From Pseudopyrenochaeta lycopersici (Eukaryota; Ascomycota; Dothideomycetes; Pleosporales; Pseudopyrenochaetaceae), in the NCBI GenBank assembly GCA_003313425.1, contig NHZP01000031.1, forward strand, positions 248,001-312,000: a stretch of DNA of 64,000 nucleotides, given 5' to 3'. A model generated the notes under the pieces. That model was not told where the DNA came from. It ran no database searches and saw only the letters and a list, made by a program, of their open reading frames with translations. The translations under genes were made by a program, and so were the position numbers. Below are positions 1 to 11,231 of this stretch, piece by piece; the stretch's first letter is position 1, and each line of letters opens with the position of its first letter.

Positions 1-310
1 CATCGACCCACAGAGTTTTTGGCTTGCCAGGATGACGAATATGCCAGAGAGCTTGGTAAAGATTTGAACGCACGGTGAGATAGTGTGTGCCAAAGCAGAC
101 TATGGTCTTTGGATCCATATCCGGACCCCAAGCATACGACAATGCTGTGTATGGGACATGGTCTTCGGTACTCGCTTCGAAGATTTCGCAATAAATATCA
201 CCACCAGAACCAGGGAGAAGGCTGAGGTATCGAACAGAAGTCGCCGAAGTTAATGGAGGATATACATATTCGCTCAAAAAAGAAGCTGATGATGGAATAT
301 ACGCCGACAT
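1..310 (-). CDS. HET-domain protein, N-terminal part, runs off the left edge
   Basis: The frame opens with ATG at 310 and reads leftward without a stop to base 1, giving the first 103 residues. Residues 54-62 read YTALSYAWG, the opening motif of the fungal HET (heterokaryon incompatibility) domain. Residues 100-103 (LWVD) are the start of the second block, normally continued as an AICINQ-like stretch that lies outside the window. HET proteins take part in nonself recognition and regulated cell death in filamentous fungi, and most members have no assigned partner. The start is the first ATG of the frame and sits at the usual distance before the HET motif. Domain identity is clear; completeness and downstream domains cannot be judged. 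Confidence 0.85.
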   Translation of the reverse strand, partial: MSAYIPSSASFLSEYVYPPLTSATSVRYLSLLPGSGGDIYCEIFEASTEDHVPYTALSYAWGPDMDPKTIVCFGTHYLTVRSNLYQALWHIRHPGKPKTLWVD

Positions 311-2292
311 ATTGGGGTAGGGACAACTTGGAGCAAAAGTGTCATAGTAATACTAAATGATGATTCGTAACGTACTGCAACTTTGACAAAAATGACTGAA
401 TACGCATGGAGGGGGCTTTTTCACATACCCAAATCTTTTATAAATGGATTGGGTGAATGTTCAGCCTCGCGCCCCTATTAATCCTTTCGGAGGCGTTGCA
501 GGCCAGAGAACGAAGCGTGGGGCTGTGTGTGGGGGACGAACCCACCAAAGCATCAGTACGTATATAAGCTTTTCAATATGCACTTATCGCTGAGAGATAG
601 TCGACACTATAAAGAACGAGGAGGAAGTATCGACGACCTATGAAATAATCTCTGTTATGGTTGCCTTGCCATTTGAGCTCTATAGTTTAGCCCTAAGGTG
701 ACATAAAATTGTATGCCGACTGAATTACAACAGACAAGGTGTTGAAGTGGTGGTCAGACTGTCTTCATACCTGCATTGAGAACGTAATGCAGACTTTCTG
801 AACTATTAGTGTCTCAGGCTAAGTTCTGACAGCTCCAAAGCTCTCCAATAAGCAACAAAAGCTTGCACAGCAGTAGTCAGCCTTCCTCTACACCTGCGTC
901 ATATTATTAATACAAACTTACTAGTTCGTACTCACTCATGCCTTACATTAGGCATCCGCAAGGCTGAGTATCTCTATTTCTACCTCTAAGCTTCAACTCT
1001 GTTGCTCCCCGATAATCTTTGTACACACAGCCTCATGGCCCTTTCGATCCACTCACAATCCCCGCATCTTCGCCACCAATGATTCCTCCTAAATTTTCTT
1101 TTTCTACTGCTCGCTGTTTATCGATTCTGCCTTGTGTTGTGTGTGGGGGTGTGATTCTGTCTCCCAACTCCCGGCCCCCAGTTCTTGCCTGCCCAAATCC
1201 TGTTTTCCGTCACTTCCTTCAATCCTAGCCGCTTATTGCAATCATAGAATCTCACAAGTTCCCATATTACTTGCGCCATGCGACATTTGCTTCATTCGGA
1301 CTGCCTCGCACTGTATCAACTTCACAGGTCTTACCGCATGCTTTATTTTGTTGAATGAATCAACATCCTCAAAGGCACTATCCCCTAGAACTTGAATGAG
1401 AAACCAAATGACAGCACAAAAGGTGTAGTCGTGCCATGCTTTGCGTGTAAGTGGGCAAACCATGAGAATGCTGGCGTGATCTCAGATTTGCGCCTAATTC
1501 TTGTTTCTCCGATGTTCTCTGCGATGACGTAGGCACATTTAGAGTACATCTTCAGTATAATTATCGTGTACCTTATATCTAGTCGTGACATTATCATATA
1601 GCCATCCGTACATCCAAAAACTTCTACAGGAATGCTACCCGTGAATTTAACGAGGAGCAACGCGGAAATAAGTCTGGTGATTATCCGGGGGATATGGGGC
1701 TCATCTTCGGACTCTAATGACACCACTGCAAATATCTATGACCGCAATTGGTGCGACAGGCTTCTTGTATGCGATTGTGGAAACACCTCTAGCCCTTGGA
1801 AGGCCGAACTCGAAGTATTGGTAAAGTGAGCATCGATTTGAACACGTGCTCTTGAGTTAAGCTTATGGCTACGAATTTGTTGTTCTGCGCTCTGTCATGG
1901 TATATAGTTTAAGTGTTCTTTTCAAGGCTGCCAGATAGTCTCCGGCTGCGGTTCCCATCGTGGCACGTCTCGTGAAGCAACTGGACCGAGCATCTTATCG
2001 ATATAATCAGAACTTGGATTACAAATGTGCAATTGCAGAACAGGTATAGATAATCAGCTGGAAGATTATTTTACTCTGTGAAGAGAAATGGAAGCTGTGA
2101 CTAATAGTTGGCGGATCCACCAAAAGTAATAGCGAGGATGATGGAGTGAACGGAAGAGGATGTAGCGCTCAGGAAGCTGATCACAAAAGCACGGACTTGC
2201 CGCTAAGTTAGCGCACCGACCCGAGGCGAATTGGAACCCTCGTGTCATCTACTCACATCTCGACCGCGACCTAAGCTTGTTACTTTCATCTC
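311..2292. other. Intergenic, no supported gene
   Basis: This gap lies between the divergent HET fragment and the rhomboid gene. Only short frames without family signatures occur on either strand. The part just before 2293 would carry the rhomboid promoter, but I see no clear named element. Confidence 0.5.
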
Positions 2293-3471
2293 ATGTCTGC
2301 TTTCAGAATTGGTAGGCTATCGCTGCGCGTAACTAGCTTCGTTGGCCGGCCGTCGGTCTCTGCAGCTTATCGGCCCGCTTTGAGTCGGCTTCGCGGACCA
2401 ATACAAACACGTGCTCAGCATAGCAACGAGAGGCGACCTCTACAATCATATCAGCAACCATCAGCACCCCAAAGACGACTTCAAGGGAAGGAAGACAGAG
2501 AAGAAATCTTGTTTGCCGCAAAAAAGGGCGAATATGAACCGGAATTCGATCCTGAGATTGATGAATTCCCGAAGGTCAAAGTCCGCTACTTGCGCCCCGC
2601 GATATGGGCACTGACAGTATCCGGCGGTATATGCGTGGGCCTTGCTTACCTTGAGGCGAAAGAAGAATTGAAACCCAAGCAGTCTGCAGGATGGCTGCAA
2701 GCACCGCAGTGGGCAACGCCTAGACGTAGCCCACCGACGCCTACAGAAGTAGCAACTGGGTGGTGGGATCAACTCAATCCGATTTCGAAGCTCAGTGTAG
2801 GAATAATTGCCACGAATAGTGCTGTTCATGCTAGCAGCTTCCTGGTGCCCCGATTCTGGGACACGTTGTGGCATTTGCCAGCTCGCAACGTGAACTACAC
2901 CCAGTTTACCTCAATGTTTGTGCACTCTGGAGCGCTACATTTCTTCGTCAACATGTACTTCCTCAATAATTTCATGACACCGGTGGGTTATTCGCGTCTG
3001 TTTGAGGGAAGCCCGTATCACACGCTGTCGTTCTTTCTTTCGACAGGTGTAATTTCTGGATTCGCACAGCACTGGGCAACGCTAATCCCAACGCAAAAGA
3101 GAGCCATTCCTGAGATTTTCATTCGATGCGGAGGGGCGAGTGGGGCTCTATTCGGTGTCTTGGGTGTGTTCTGCATGCAGTATCCTACGGCCGGCCTTGG
3201 AATCCTATTCGTACCCGTTCATTTCGATGCACAGTACGTCCTACCGGCCGTCATGCTCTTCGATTTGGTTGGAATGGTTCGCGGGTATTCATTCGTTAAT
3301 TTTGGACACGCAGTAAGTTGATGAAATGTCTCACAAAATTGCTTTGCTTACAATGAAAAGGCGCATTTGTCCGGTGCACTAATTGGTGTGGCTTACTCGA
3401 CCTTTGATGGAAAGACCAATGTATGGAAGCCACTCGTACGATTCTGGAAGCGGCGCCTGCAGCAGTCATGA
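2293..3471 (+). CDS. Mitochondrial rhomboid protease (PARL/Pcp1 type)
   Basis: Two exons (2293-3312, 3361-3471; 48-nt intron, phase 0) encode 376 residues. Both halves of the serine protease dyad are visible: Ser283 in the GASG motif and His342 in the AHLSG block. The His block is supplied by the second exon, so the unspliced frame, which stops at 3321, would lack half the active site. The first 50 or so residues are Arg/Ser-rich and nearly free of acidic residues, like a mitochondrial presequence. Several hydrophobic helices follow, with the HFFVNMYFLNNF stretch typical of the family. Yeast Pcp1 and animal PARL cleave inner-membrane substrates that control mitochondrial shape and signal-peptide maturation. 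By family the protein acts in the inner membrane; the substrates here are unknown. Confidence 0.92.
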
Positions 3472-4219
3472 GGCTGTTATGGATTCGTTCTCATAGGGCC
3501 ACATGTCTTGTACACTAAACCTATCACATCATCGCTCGGTTAGTTCAGGGTAGCATCGACACCATTCGATCAAATGATCAAACGATACAGTCTGGGTTGC
3601 CATAGGCGCAGCTAATTTGTATGTAATACTATAAAGATATTCAGATGGACAGCAGATATGTATCATGTTCAACCTAGACACGGTCTCTCAAACACAGCGT
3701 CTGCAATGGGTCCCTATCTGTCAATCCTTCAGGTCTTCATTCATAAAATGCCGCAATTAGTAATGAATTCCCTTTGCAAAAGAAGGCGCGACGTACTGAA
3801 TGTGCAGCAGAGGGTATGCATCCATGTGTGAGCACATCAAAAGGCGATTTAATATTGAAGCAAGGTGGTTCTTGCGACAAAATTTGATAAACGATGACTT
3901 CTGTTGCGAGGTCAAGCTCAACCCATAAGCTTTGACGACGGACCTGAAGCCGGTTTGTTCGGGATGTGGCTGCAAAAGTAGTGGATGTGGGTATATCGGA
4001 AATTCTATGTGATGATTCTGCACAACTTCAAATACGTAAAGCAAAGAAGAAAGAGATGTGGTGTGTGATCTGAGACAGCTATGTATTTGCTGATTGCCCA
4101 TCCAAACATGCCCTCGCCAATGATATATATTCGTCTCTAAGCCGAGGCTTTCTTGCTAACTGTATTACATGCACCCAAATTGTATACCGTGAGACGTATA
4201 TACTCTGAATAATTCGTGG
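3472..4219. other. Convergent intergenic gap
   Basis: The rhomboid gene and the PHD-finger gene converge here, so the gap should hold both 3' untranslated regions. I see no further coding signature; a short minus-strand frame at 3757-4101 has no recognisable features. Confidence 0.5.
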
Positions 4220-7200
4220 CTACATTAGCAGTTCTTTCAGCAAGTCTAAACACTCAAAGACTGCCCTATCAATACCTTTGGACTTTCCGCCAGGTTCCAT
4301 AATGTGCTCTTCAAGCTTCTTGATCACATTCTTATCAACCAGATCCAACATCGAAACGATCGCCTCCTTATTGAGGGAGAAATCTGTGGCTACCTCCGGC
4401 ATATGGGCATAGCTAGAGTCTCCAAGCGTGGAATACGCCAGGAACTTTATCTTCTCGTCGCAGGACGTGCAGTACCAATGGCTGACTTTATCGAGACCTA
4501 GCTCCTTGACACAGGACTTGTGGAAACATTTCAAGTCGCAGTATCGATATGAGCACATAACCACGTTGTCTGGGTTGGCGCAGTCCTCGGAAACAAGGTC
4601 ACTACAGTAGCACATGTAATCCCTAGCCGGACGCTTGAAATACTGGCGCTGAATTTCTTGAAATATCTGCCCTGAGATCTGATGTTCGACGGCCTTGTTC
4701 TTGGCGCAGAGTTTCTTGAATTGACGCACTTGCTCAATGGCAGGCCCAAGGCTGCCGCCGAATGTGAAGCCAATATGCTCTGTAACCAGGCGTATAGGCA
4801 TCACACCCGGTTTGGTAAAACGAACCCATTTTGGCAGATTGTCACACACGTATCCAAGCAAGTCGGCATCTATGAGCATGACGCGGCCTTGAGTCCGGCT
4901 GTCCTTCTCAAAGACTTCCTTCAAGGTCCGGGCGCGAAGGCAATTGTACGGACCGGACACGCCAGTGTTACTGCTGGGAAAGACAATATAGCATTGAACT
5001 TGTAGGGGATTGACGCAGGGGCAAACTGTATGACTCAGTCAATGGCTGCCTTTCGCAATCATATTATTTCGATGCTTACATGGCTTGTGGACAGGGCAGT
5101 CAATGACGCCACTATCCTCGAAGATACATGACTGTTCATGTGAACAGCCTATTTGTGGTAGAATTTGCGGGACACTAAGTTGATCCACGTCCAAATATCG
5201 TGTAAAATCCATCCAGGACATATGCTTGCTACATTGCACGATGGAAACTGGCGCGGACGATGGCAAAGATACTGACTTTTCCCGAGGCTTTGACTGTAAT
5301 GAATCAGGGTAGTCAACCTTGTCGATTGGGGTAGTAGGTTCGGAATCTTTCCTATGCAATACCATCGCGTTTGAAGTCTTAGGCCTGTTCATATCCTGCA
5401 CACCTTCCACCCCACTGATGGGAGACAATGGTGTTTGTGTTGGAACTGTACCAAAGCGTTCCAAAGCAATTCCAGGACTATTGTCCGGAATGGGTGACGA
5501 ATCTTCAGCCTTCTCTTGTGCAGTAATCTTCTTACTCTTGCGCTTGGCCTCGCGCAAGGCTTTCTTGGCTTTCTTCACCGACGTTGGAGGAGGGCAATCG
5601 ATTAGATCATCACTCCGTGTCTCGAAAGACGCAAAAGACTGCTCAGGCTTCTTTGAGGTGGAACATTCTGCTGTAGGAGGTGCCTGAACTGCTGGTGCAG
5701 TGGTTTTCGGAGTGTCCGTCTGAGGTGCCGATGCGGGTGAAAGTTGGGGATATTCAAACTCGTCCGGGCTCCACGAATTGACCCCAGTCCAATGGGCTTC
5801 AGCAGGATGAACTCCCCAAACTGGCTTGACCGCCATTGATGTGGGTTTCTTATTGTGTGACACGAGTGGCCATGGAACGGCTTCTTGTCGCCGAGTGTTG
5901 TTCCTGCTCCGGGGGTTCATGGCAGTTGGCGGGCCCTCCGGCGGTTTAGCGGTGACTATTTTCAGCGAGATAGGCATCTTTCTTGGGGTAGATTCTGGCA
6001 GTGAGGACCGTAATTGGGTGTGAGAAGGCTCGATGGGTGCCTGGCGAAGATCGTCCTGCCCAACCACGCGTCCAGAGGCGGTCTCGAGATGTCTATGATC
6101 AGGATGGTGGGTGAGTGAAGGCGGCCACGGTCCCACATTCTCTTGTGGATTGCTAATGGAATGTAGGTCAGCATCGAAACTTTACATCAAGGATTGAGAA
6201 GAGAATTGTGGATCTGGAGCAGCGCGCGGTATCATACGTTTCCCCAAGCGAGACTACATTCAAAGGAGTAAGCTGAAAGTAACATACCTCTCAAGCACGT
6301 TTGTCTCCTCAATAGAAGATCTAGCACTGCTGGAGTCGCTTTCATTAGACGATAACTTTTCACCTGTCTTCCAGTTCTTATCAGTGTACCTCTCCTTCAC
6401 AATGCCGTAAGCAGTTTTGTTGGTGTACCGGAGGTAGCCAGCTTGCCGCATCCTAACCTCAAGAACATCTTTCTTGACGAGCAACAGGTCCTCGAGAATG
6501 GCCTTCTTGAAGTCGTCAACTAACGTGTAGAACTGCTTCAATCCTTTTCCTTGTAGGCCTCTGTTTCTGGAGTTGCGCTTGACGAGCTCGTTGATACGAA
6601 ATGTCTTCAAAATTCTCTCCATCTCCGCATCGAAGTTGGCATCTGTGTCTGAGAGCTGTGCAGAACCTTTGACCCCCCAGCGGGCTGGTTTTTTGCTGTG
6701 TATGTGCGCATTGTACTGCAGGTGCTGCTCGATCTCGTCGATCATCTCTGGGTCGCGAGAACCATCGTTGTCTCTGCCCAAAAGGCCGTCTGCGAAATGA
6801 AGCACTGAGTCGATGTATTGGATTTCTTCCTGCGTAACAACTTTCAATCTATTTGATGTTCTTCCTAGCCTCCTTGCGTCCTTTCTTTCCCGCTTCGACA
6901 ACCTTGTATCAACCGGTGTTAGACTGCGGTCTGTCTTCACACTATCGGCCTGACTAGGATGATAATTTCGAACTTTTACGTGCGCTTCAGGTATGGAAAG
7001 TGCGATAGACCATTCCACCTCGCCGCAAGTCTCGTAGATGTTGAGCAGGGATTCGACAATTTCTTTGTGGCGCTTCCAGTGGGCTTCTTCGATGGTATGG
7101 CAATATGTACAAGTGTGCCCCCGTAGGCATTTGAACATGGCCTAGTAGAGGTTATTATATGTTTGCTGTCTTTACTGTGTTGTGAGGGACAAACCTGGTG

Positions 7201-7451
7201 GAAACGGTGACATGCTAAAGGGTGGGAAGTCAGCCTATCACAGTGCTTCTCAAAAACGGAGAGGTCCTTACGCTCTGAATGAACACCAAAACAAGACGTT
7301 CGTGCTCCAGGATGACTTAGGGGTCGCTTGCAAGAGTCACAGTGATGTTCAAAGGGAACGTAAGCAATGATCTTTTGTATCTATATTTCTGATTTCACAA
7401 CTTACTGAGCGCTTGAGAGTCCTCCCATTTGAAAAGTGCACCTTTGGCCAT
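4220..7451 (-). CDS. Large Cys-rich protein with C-terminal PHD finger, function unknown
   Basis: Frame-consistent exons are (7371-7195), 7141-6288, 6152-5080 and 5025-4220, joined by introns of 53, 135 and 54 nt; the protein is about 970 residues. The last intron removes an in-frame TGA at 5041-5039, so the two halves are one gene rather than two. The N-terminus has Cys/His pairs (HHCDSC, CLRGHTCTYC) suggesting a zinc site. The middle is Ser/Pro/Lys-rich and probably disordered. Near residues 840-890 a C4HC3 pattern (CYC, CSYRYC, FHKSC, WYCTSC) matches the PHD finger, close in spacing to ING-type histone readers. A chromatin role is inference. The 5' end is not solved: an ATG at 7451 opens a plausible first exon (MAKGALFKWED) with a GTAAGT donor at 7405, but it does not join the next exon in frame. 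Confidence 0.7.
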
Positions 7452-8016
7452 ATTAGAAGTGCCCGTATGGTTAGACAATATCGTGGGTGGAATGTTTGAT
7501 GCGCAAGGCTTTTAAGCTATGAATGTGCTCATGTGAAATACTGCAACACGGCTGAGACAATAGTTTCGCGAACCTGCAGTGAAGTCAAGTCCATTTGCCT
7601 CACTGCTGGGAATGTTCCCGAAGGGTGGGTGGGGCTAAACAGATACTATTGGGTGCCCATGCATTTCACGACAGCAACTAGCCAGCTGGGCGAGAACAGA
7701 AGAAACGAACGACTTTGGCGGAGATAAGCTAAGGGCATATCATGTAAGGATAGAGGAATATGTAATCTTAAAGAGAGAATCCAATTTCATCGTTTAGAAA
7801 CAGTAGAAGGGTTGCCGTGACAGGAATAGTACGTATGAAGCGGCGCGATGGAAAACGACGCGGTGCAGTCCGGTGAAACGTGTCGCAGTTCTGTAAGCAG
7901 AATGCGGCATGCAGCATGCAGGCAGGCAGGCAACTGTGAGTTATCGCAATACCGCGTCACCCGTCCACGAATCAAAATTAGAAACAAAACAAACGGCGGA
8001 GACTCGTGCGCCATTG
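7452..8016. other. Intergenic region upstream of the PHD-finger gene
   Basis: This gap separates the 3' end of the Egt1 gene from the 5' end of the PHD-finger gene, both on the minus strand. It should hold the promoter of the latter. No gene or named motif is supported. Confidence 0.45.
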
Positions 8017-11000
8017 TCACACGTCGCTAACGATGCGGGCGCCTGCCCAGACGTATGGATAGTTTCGTTGATACCAGTTGACACTAAAAGATTAGCACAA
8101 TGTCGGCTGAGGTTTTCAGACTTTACTTACAAGGTCTTGCGCCCTGCAAGGCGTGGGTGAGTCGCCCATGAGCCACCAAGTGTGATGTTGTGTTTCCCAT
8201 CAAAGAAATCCGCTATTTGCTGTTAGCTACGGGTGTCTCCGTAGGCGTTATTAAGAAGTGCCACAAAACTGCACAAGCCCGTTACAGACCATGACAGGTA
8301 GTCTTAGCGCTTAACGGATATATACATACCTGTGTAACCTGGGTAAAGCTCCATTGGCTCAAACCCATCATGCTTCTCCAGTACAGTGCTGGTCCACTCC
8401 CATACACCGCCCAAGTCAGACTGACCGCAGAGCTTTGCGCCCTTTTCGACCACGGAGACTGGATGCCAGTGTTTGAAACCCACGTTTGCCCCTTCGAGAT
8501 CGATGAAGAGGTCATGTGGATTGAGACCAAAATCTGTGCTGGAGTTGCCGTTCAACAAAGAGCGTGATGGTGGTGATTCGTCAACGCCGTCATTGCATAG
8601 ATGGCTATGTATGTCAGCACGTAGTGTTGTTTCCTTTCAAGTTTATCTTACCCATTGACTGCTGGAATCGTGTTCCCGAGCGACTCAAACTCTGGTGTCT
8701 TCATACTGTCAACATAGTTATAGATGCTGCGTACTTCTTCCATAGTTGGGATACGACCCCCCATCCACTGAGCACAGCCGGCTAATTCATCATACGAGGC
8801 AACGACAGGCCAGCCCATGGCATGCTTGAGAGGTATAGCCCCATACACAGTTCGCACATACTTTCCATCAGTAATGCTGCCCGATGAGCCGTTGACGCCG
8901 TTGGCGCCGTTGATGCCGTTGGCGCCGTTGATGCCGTTATGAAAACCGTTAATCACGCTGTCTCTCTTCGAAGCACTCGCAGATTGGTTGCCGGTGTTTG
9001 GTTTCTCGCACCACGAAGCGGGAATGGCGGTTGTGCCAGTGCTTCTTAGATACGTCGCATATTCCCCGTTGGTGATTGGGCGAGCCTTCGCACGGAAAGA
9101 CTTTACCTGTACGGAGCGGTTTGGCCTCTCGTTGTCCCAGCCAAAGTAGCGTTTAGTGCCGTAGTCTTTATCAGGATCATTCAGACCAATGTCAATGCTA
9201 GACGCAGGGACAGTAAACCATTCGTTCTCGATTGAGAGGGTTTCAGACTGTCTCGCAAGCGCTGCAAAGTCGGGTGCGACAGTACCAGGAGGCGGCAATA
9301 TTCTCTCGCTCTGGACCAACATGTAGAGTAAAGTCTCAAGATGCATGGCCTCGTGCTCAAATCCAAGCCAAATAGCACGACCAACGCGCCCATTAGTCGC
9401 TGTTTCCCCAGACGCATATAGCGCCTCTGTTCTTGCTCGAACCGTCTGTTGATGTTTCAGAATATCTTTTAGTGGTGGCCACTCGTCTGGAATATCAGAG
9501 TGGGCATGGCATTTAGTTGGGTCTTCAACGTCTGGATCGATGCCGCGCTCAAAGATATTCCAAAAGTAGGCTGGATCCGAAGGTTTGCCATCAGTGCCGC
9601 GCGCCAGGTGAATATCTAGGAACGTAGGAATATGCCCCAAGTAAAAGATGCAAGCGTGGCGCAGGTTGATAGGTTTCGACAGAAGCTCATCTTCCGGAAT
9701 CATGACCCTGGTCACAGCATCCCAGGCGGCCCAGAGTTCCCGCCACTCGGATAGAGACGGAACAGGTGTCGATGCATACTCCTCGGGCTTTGTAGGAAAG
9801 AAGACAGCGGGCTTGGAGACGAGGTGAAGACCTGTAGGTAATGATAAGCTTAATGTGGACGCAACGGCATAAGGTCGGCTTACCATAGTCACCCTTTGAG
9901 TTGCTCCAGACAGTATTTGCTGCAAGTTTAGACCCCTCCCATAGCTGCATGATTTCTTCGCGGGAAAATTTGTAGCTTTCCTCAATACGCACTCTTTCTC
10001 CTTTTGAGATAGGCACGCCATCGATGACTACATCCTTCCGCGGGGAGACGAAAGCATGGTGTCGTCCAGCGTCTTGATCATACTCTCCGATGACTTCCCA
10101 GTCTTGGAGGTCGAAAGCAGTCTCACCCATGAGTCCGTTTGCGTGGTTGAGTCCGTTTAAGATGAATTCGTGTGTTACGTTCTCACGATCGTTATATGCA
10201 TGGTAGACGCGGTCAGGGTCTTTACAAGAGTCAATACCGATAAGCATCGTGTCACCGATTCGTAAGACTTCTCCAAAACTGGCAAGGAACGGCGGCACCT
10301 CGTGACGTTTGAAGTTGCCCAGGCTGGAGCCCAACCAAAGAATTGTCTTCGGCTTCGCTTCGACTTTTGGCGATTTCAGCCACTCGAGGGCGTTATCGTA
10401 TGTGCCGTACAGCCCGAAGCACTTAACATGCTTGTAGCCCTCTATTGCACCTATCAGCAAATGCCCTTGGAAAGTGGGGGAGGCTCGGCGTTGTTCCGCG
10501 GTTCAGAACTTGCATGCAGCAAAAAAGGAAACACTGATGACAGGTCGATCTAGCTACTATTAGAATAGGAGGCGTCCGCATAGGGGACAACGTTGAACTG
10601 CATGACCCGACGAGCCGATAAAATGGTCCAAGCCATTAATTCACCATAGGACAGCCACTTGACAGAATTTAAGATGCATGTAGGAAGAGTTGGTACTTAC
10701 CAGTAGGAATCTCAGCAAATGTCCGCTTGAGCTCTGGCAATGATAGATCGACAGCATAGTACTCAACCGCCTTGCCGATACGATCAATGGCCTGCAAAAG
10801 GATGTTTACCTTGCGAAGATTGCTATACAAATATTAGTATCTACGAAGCCCAGGGCTCGCTTCTAGTCTCTTTAGGAGTACGGGCAGAGTCGTACCCGCT
10901 CCCCAATTCAACAAGAACCGAGTCCGGTGGAATGCGTTGGGCAATTTGATCTGCGTAGGTCTCCAATACTTCAATTTCAGCGTTGGTCAGATAGTCTGAA

Positions 11001-11231
11001 AGTAAGGGTCTAGAGTCAGTTCAGCTCTCGGATGTAGCCGGAATACGGGATCTCACATTGTTCAAGATATGTAATCTTCTCGAACAAGCGGAGACCAAAC
11101 TCATCATAGAGAAGCAGGGTAGGAAGCTTTTTCTCGCCTCCATCGTCGGGTCTGAGGCCCTTTCTGATATCGGCCAAGATATCGGAGCCGGCAGTGTCGC
11201 TCCGAATGTCGAGGATTTTGGTTCCAATCAT
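8017..11231 (-). CDS. egt1: Ergothioneine biosynthesis protein Egt1 (EgtD-EgtB fusion)
   Basis: Eight exons (11231-11057, 10995-10896, 10822-10701, 10450-9884, 9831-8652, 8604-8330, 8212-8131, 8083-8017) join in phase to 855 residues, the normal length for fungal Egt1. The N-terminal third is the SAM-dependent histidine trimethyltransferase (EgtD-like; LLLYDEFGLRLFEKIT, VELGSGN, WLGSSLGNF). The rest is the iron-dependent sulfoxide synthase (EgtB-like). A DinB helix region carries the HEAMHLE metal motif (HX3HXE) near residue 480, and the FGE-sulfatase-like end finishes with NWYQRNYPYVWAGAR. Together they turn histidine into hercynine and then hercynylcysteine sulfoxide, leading to the antioxidant ergothioneine. 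The fourth exon could alternatively begin at 10465, adding five residues. A Gly-Asn repeat insert interrupts the synthase part. Confidence 0.95.
8891..8939 (-). repeat. Imperfect tandem repeat inside Egt1
   Basis: On the coding strand, units of about 18 nt encode a reiterated ING-ANG motif, ending in VNG. The units differ at single bases and add a flexible Gly/Asn loop between two conserved blocks of the sulfoxide synthase domain. The unit length is a multiple of three, so the frame is kept. A shorter, similar NGLNHANG stretch occurs in the methyltransferase half. Confidence 0.8.

Noticed and set aside
4530..5005. Frames opposite and offset to the PHD-finger exon
   Set aside because: Shadow frames; the Cys/His pattern of the PHD finger is only in the chosen frame.
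5039..5041. Stop-codon readthrough at TGA between the two halves of the PHD-finger gene
   Set aside because: The context TGA-CTG superficially resembles a leaky stop, but a well-formed 54-nt intron removing the stop in phase is the simpler explanation.
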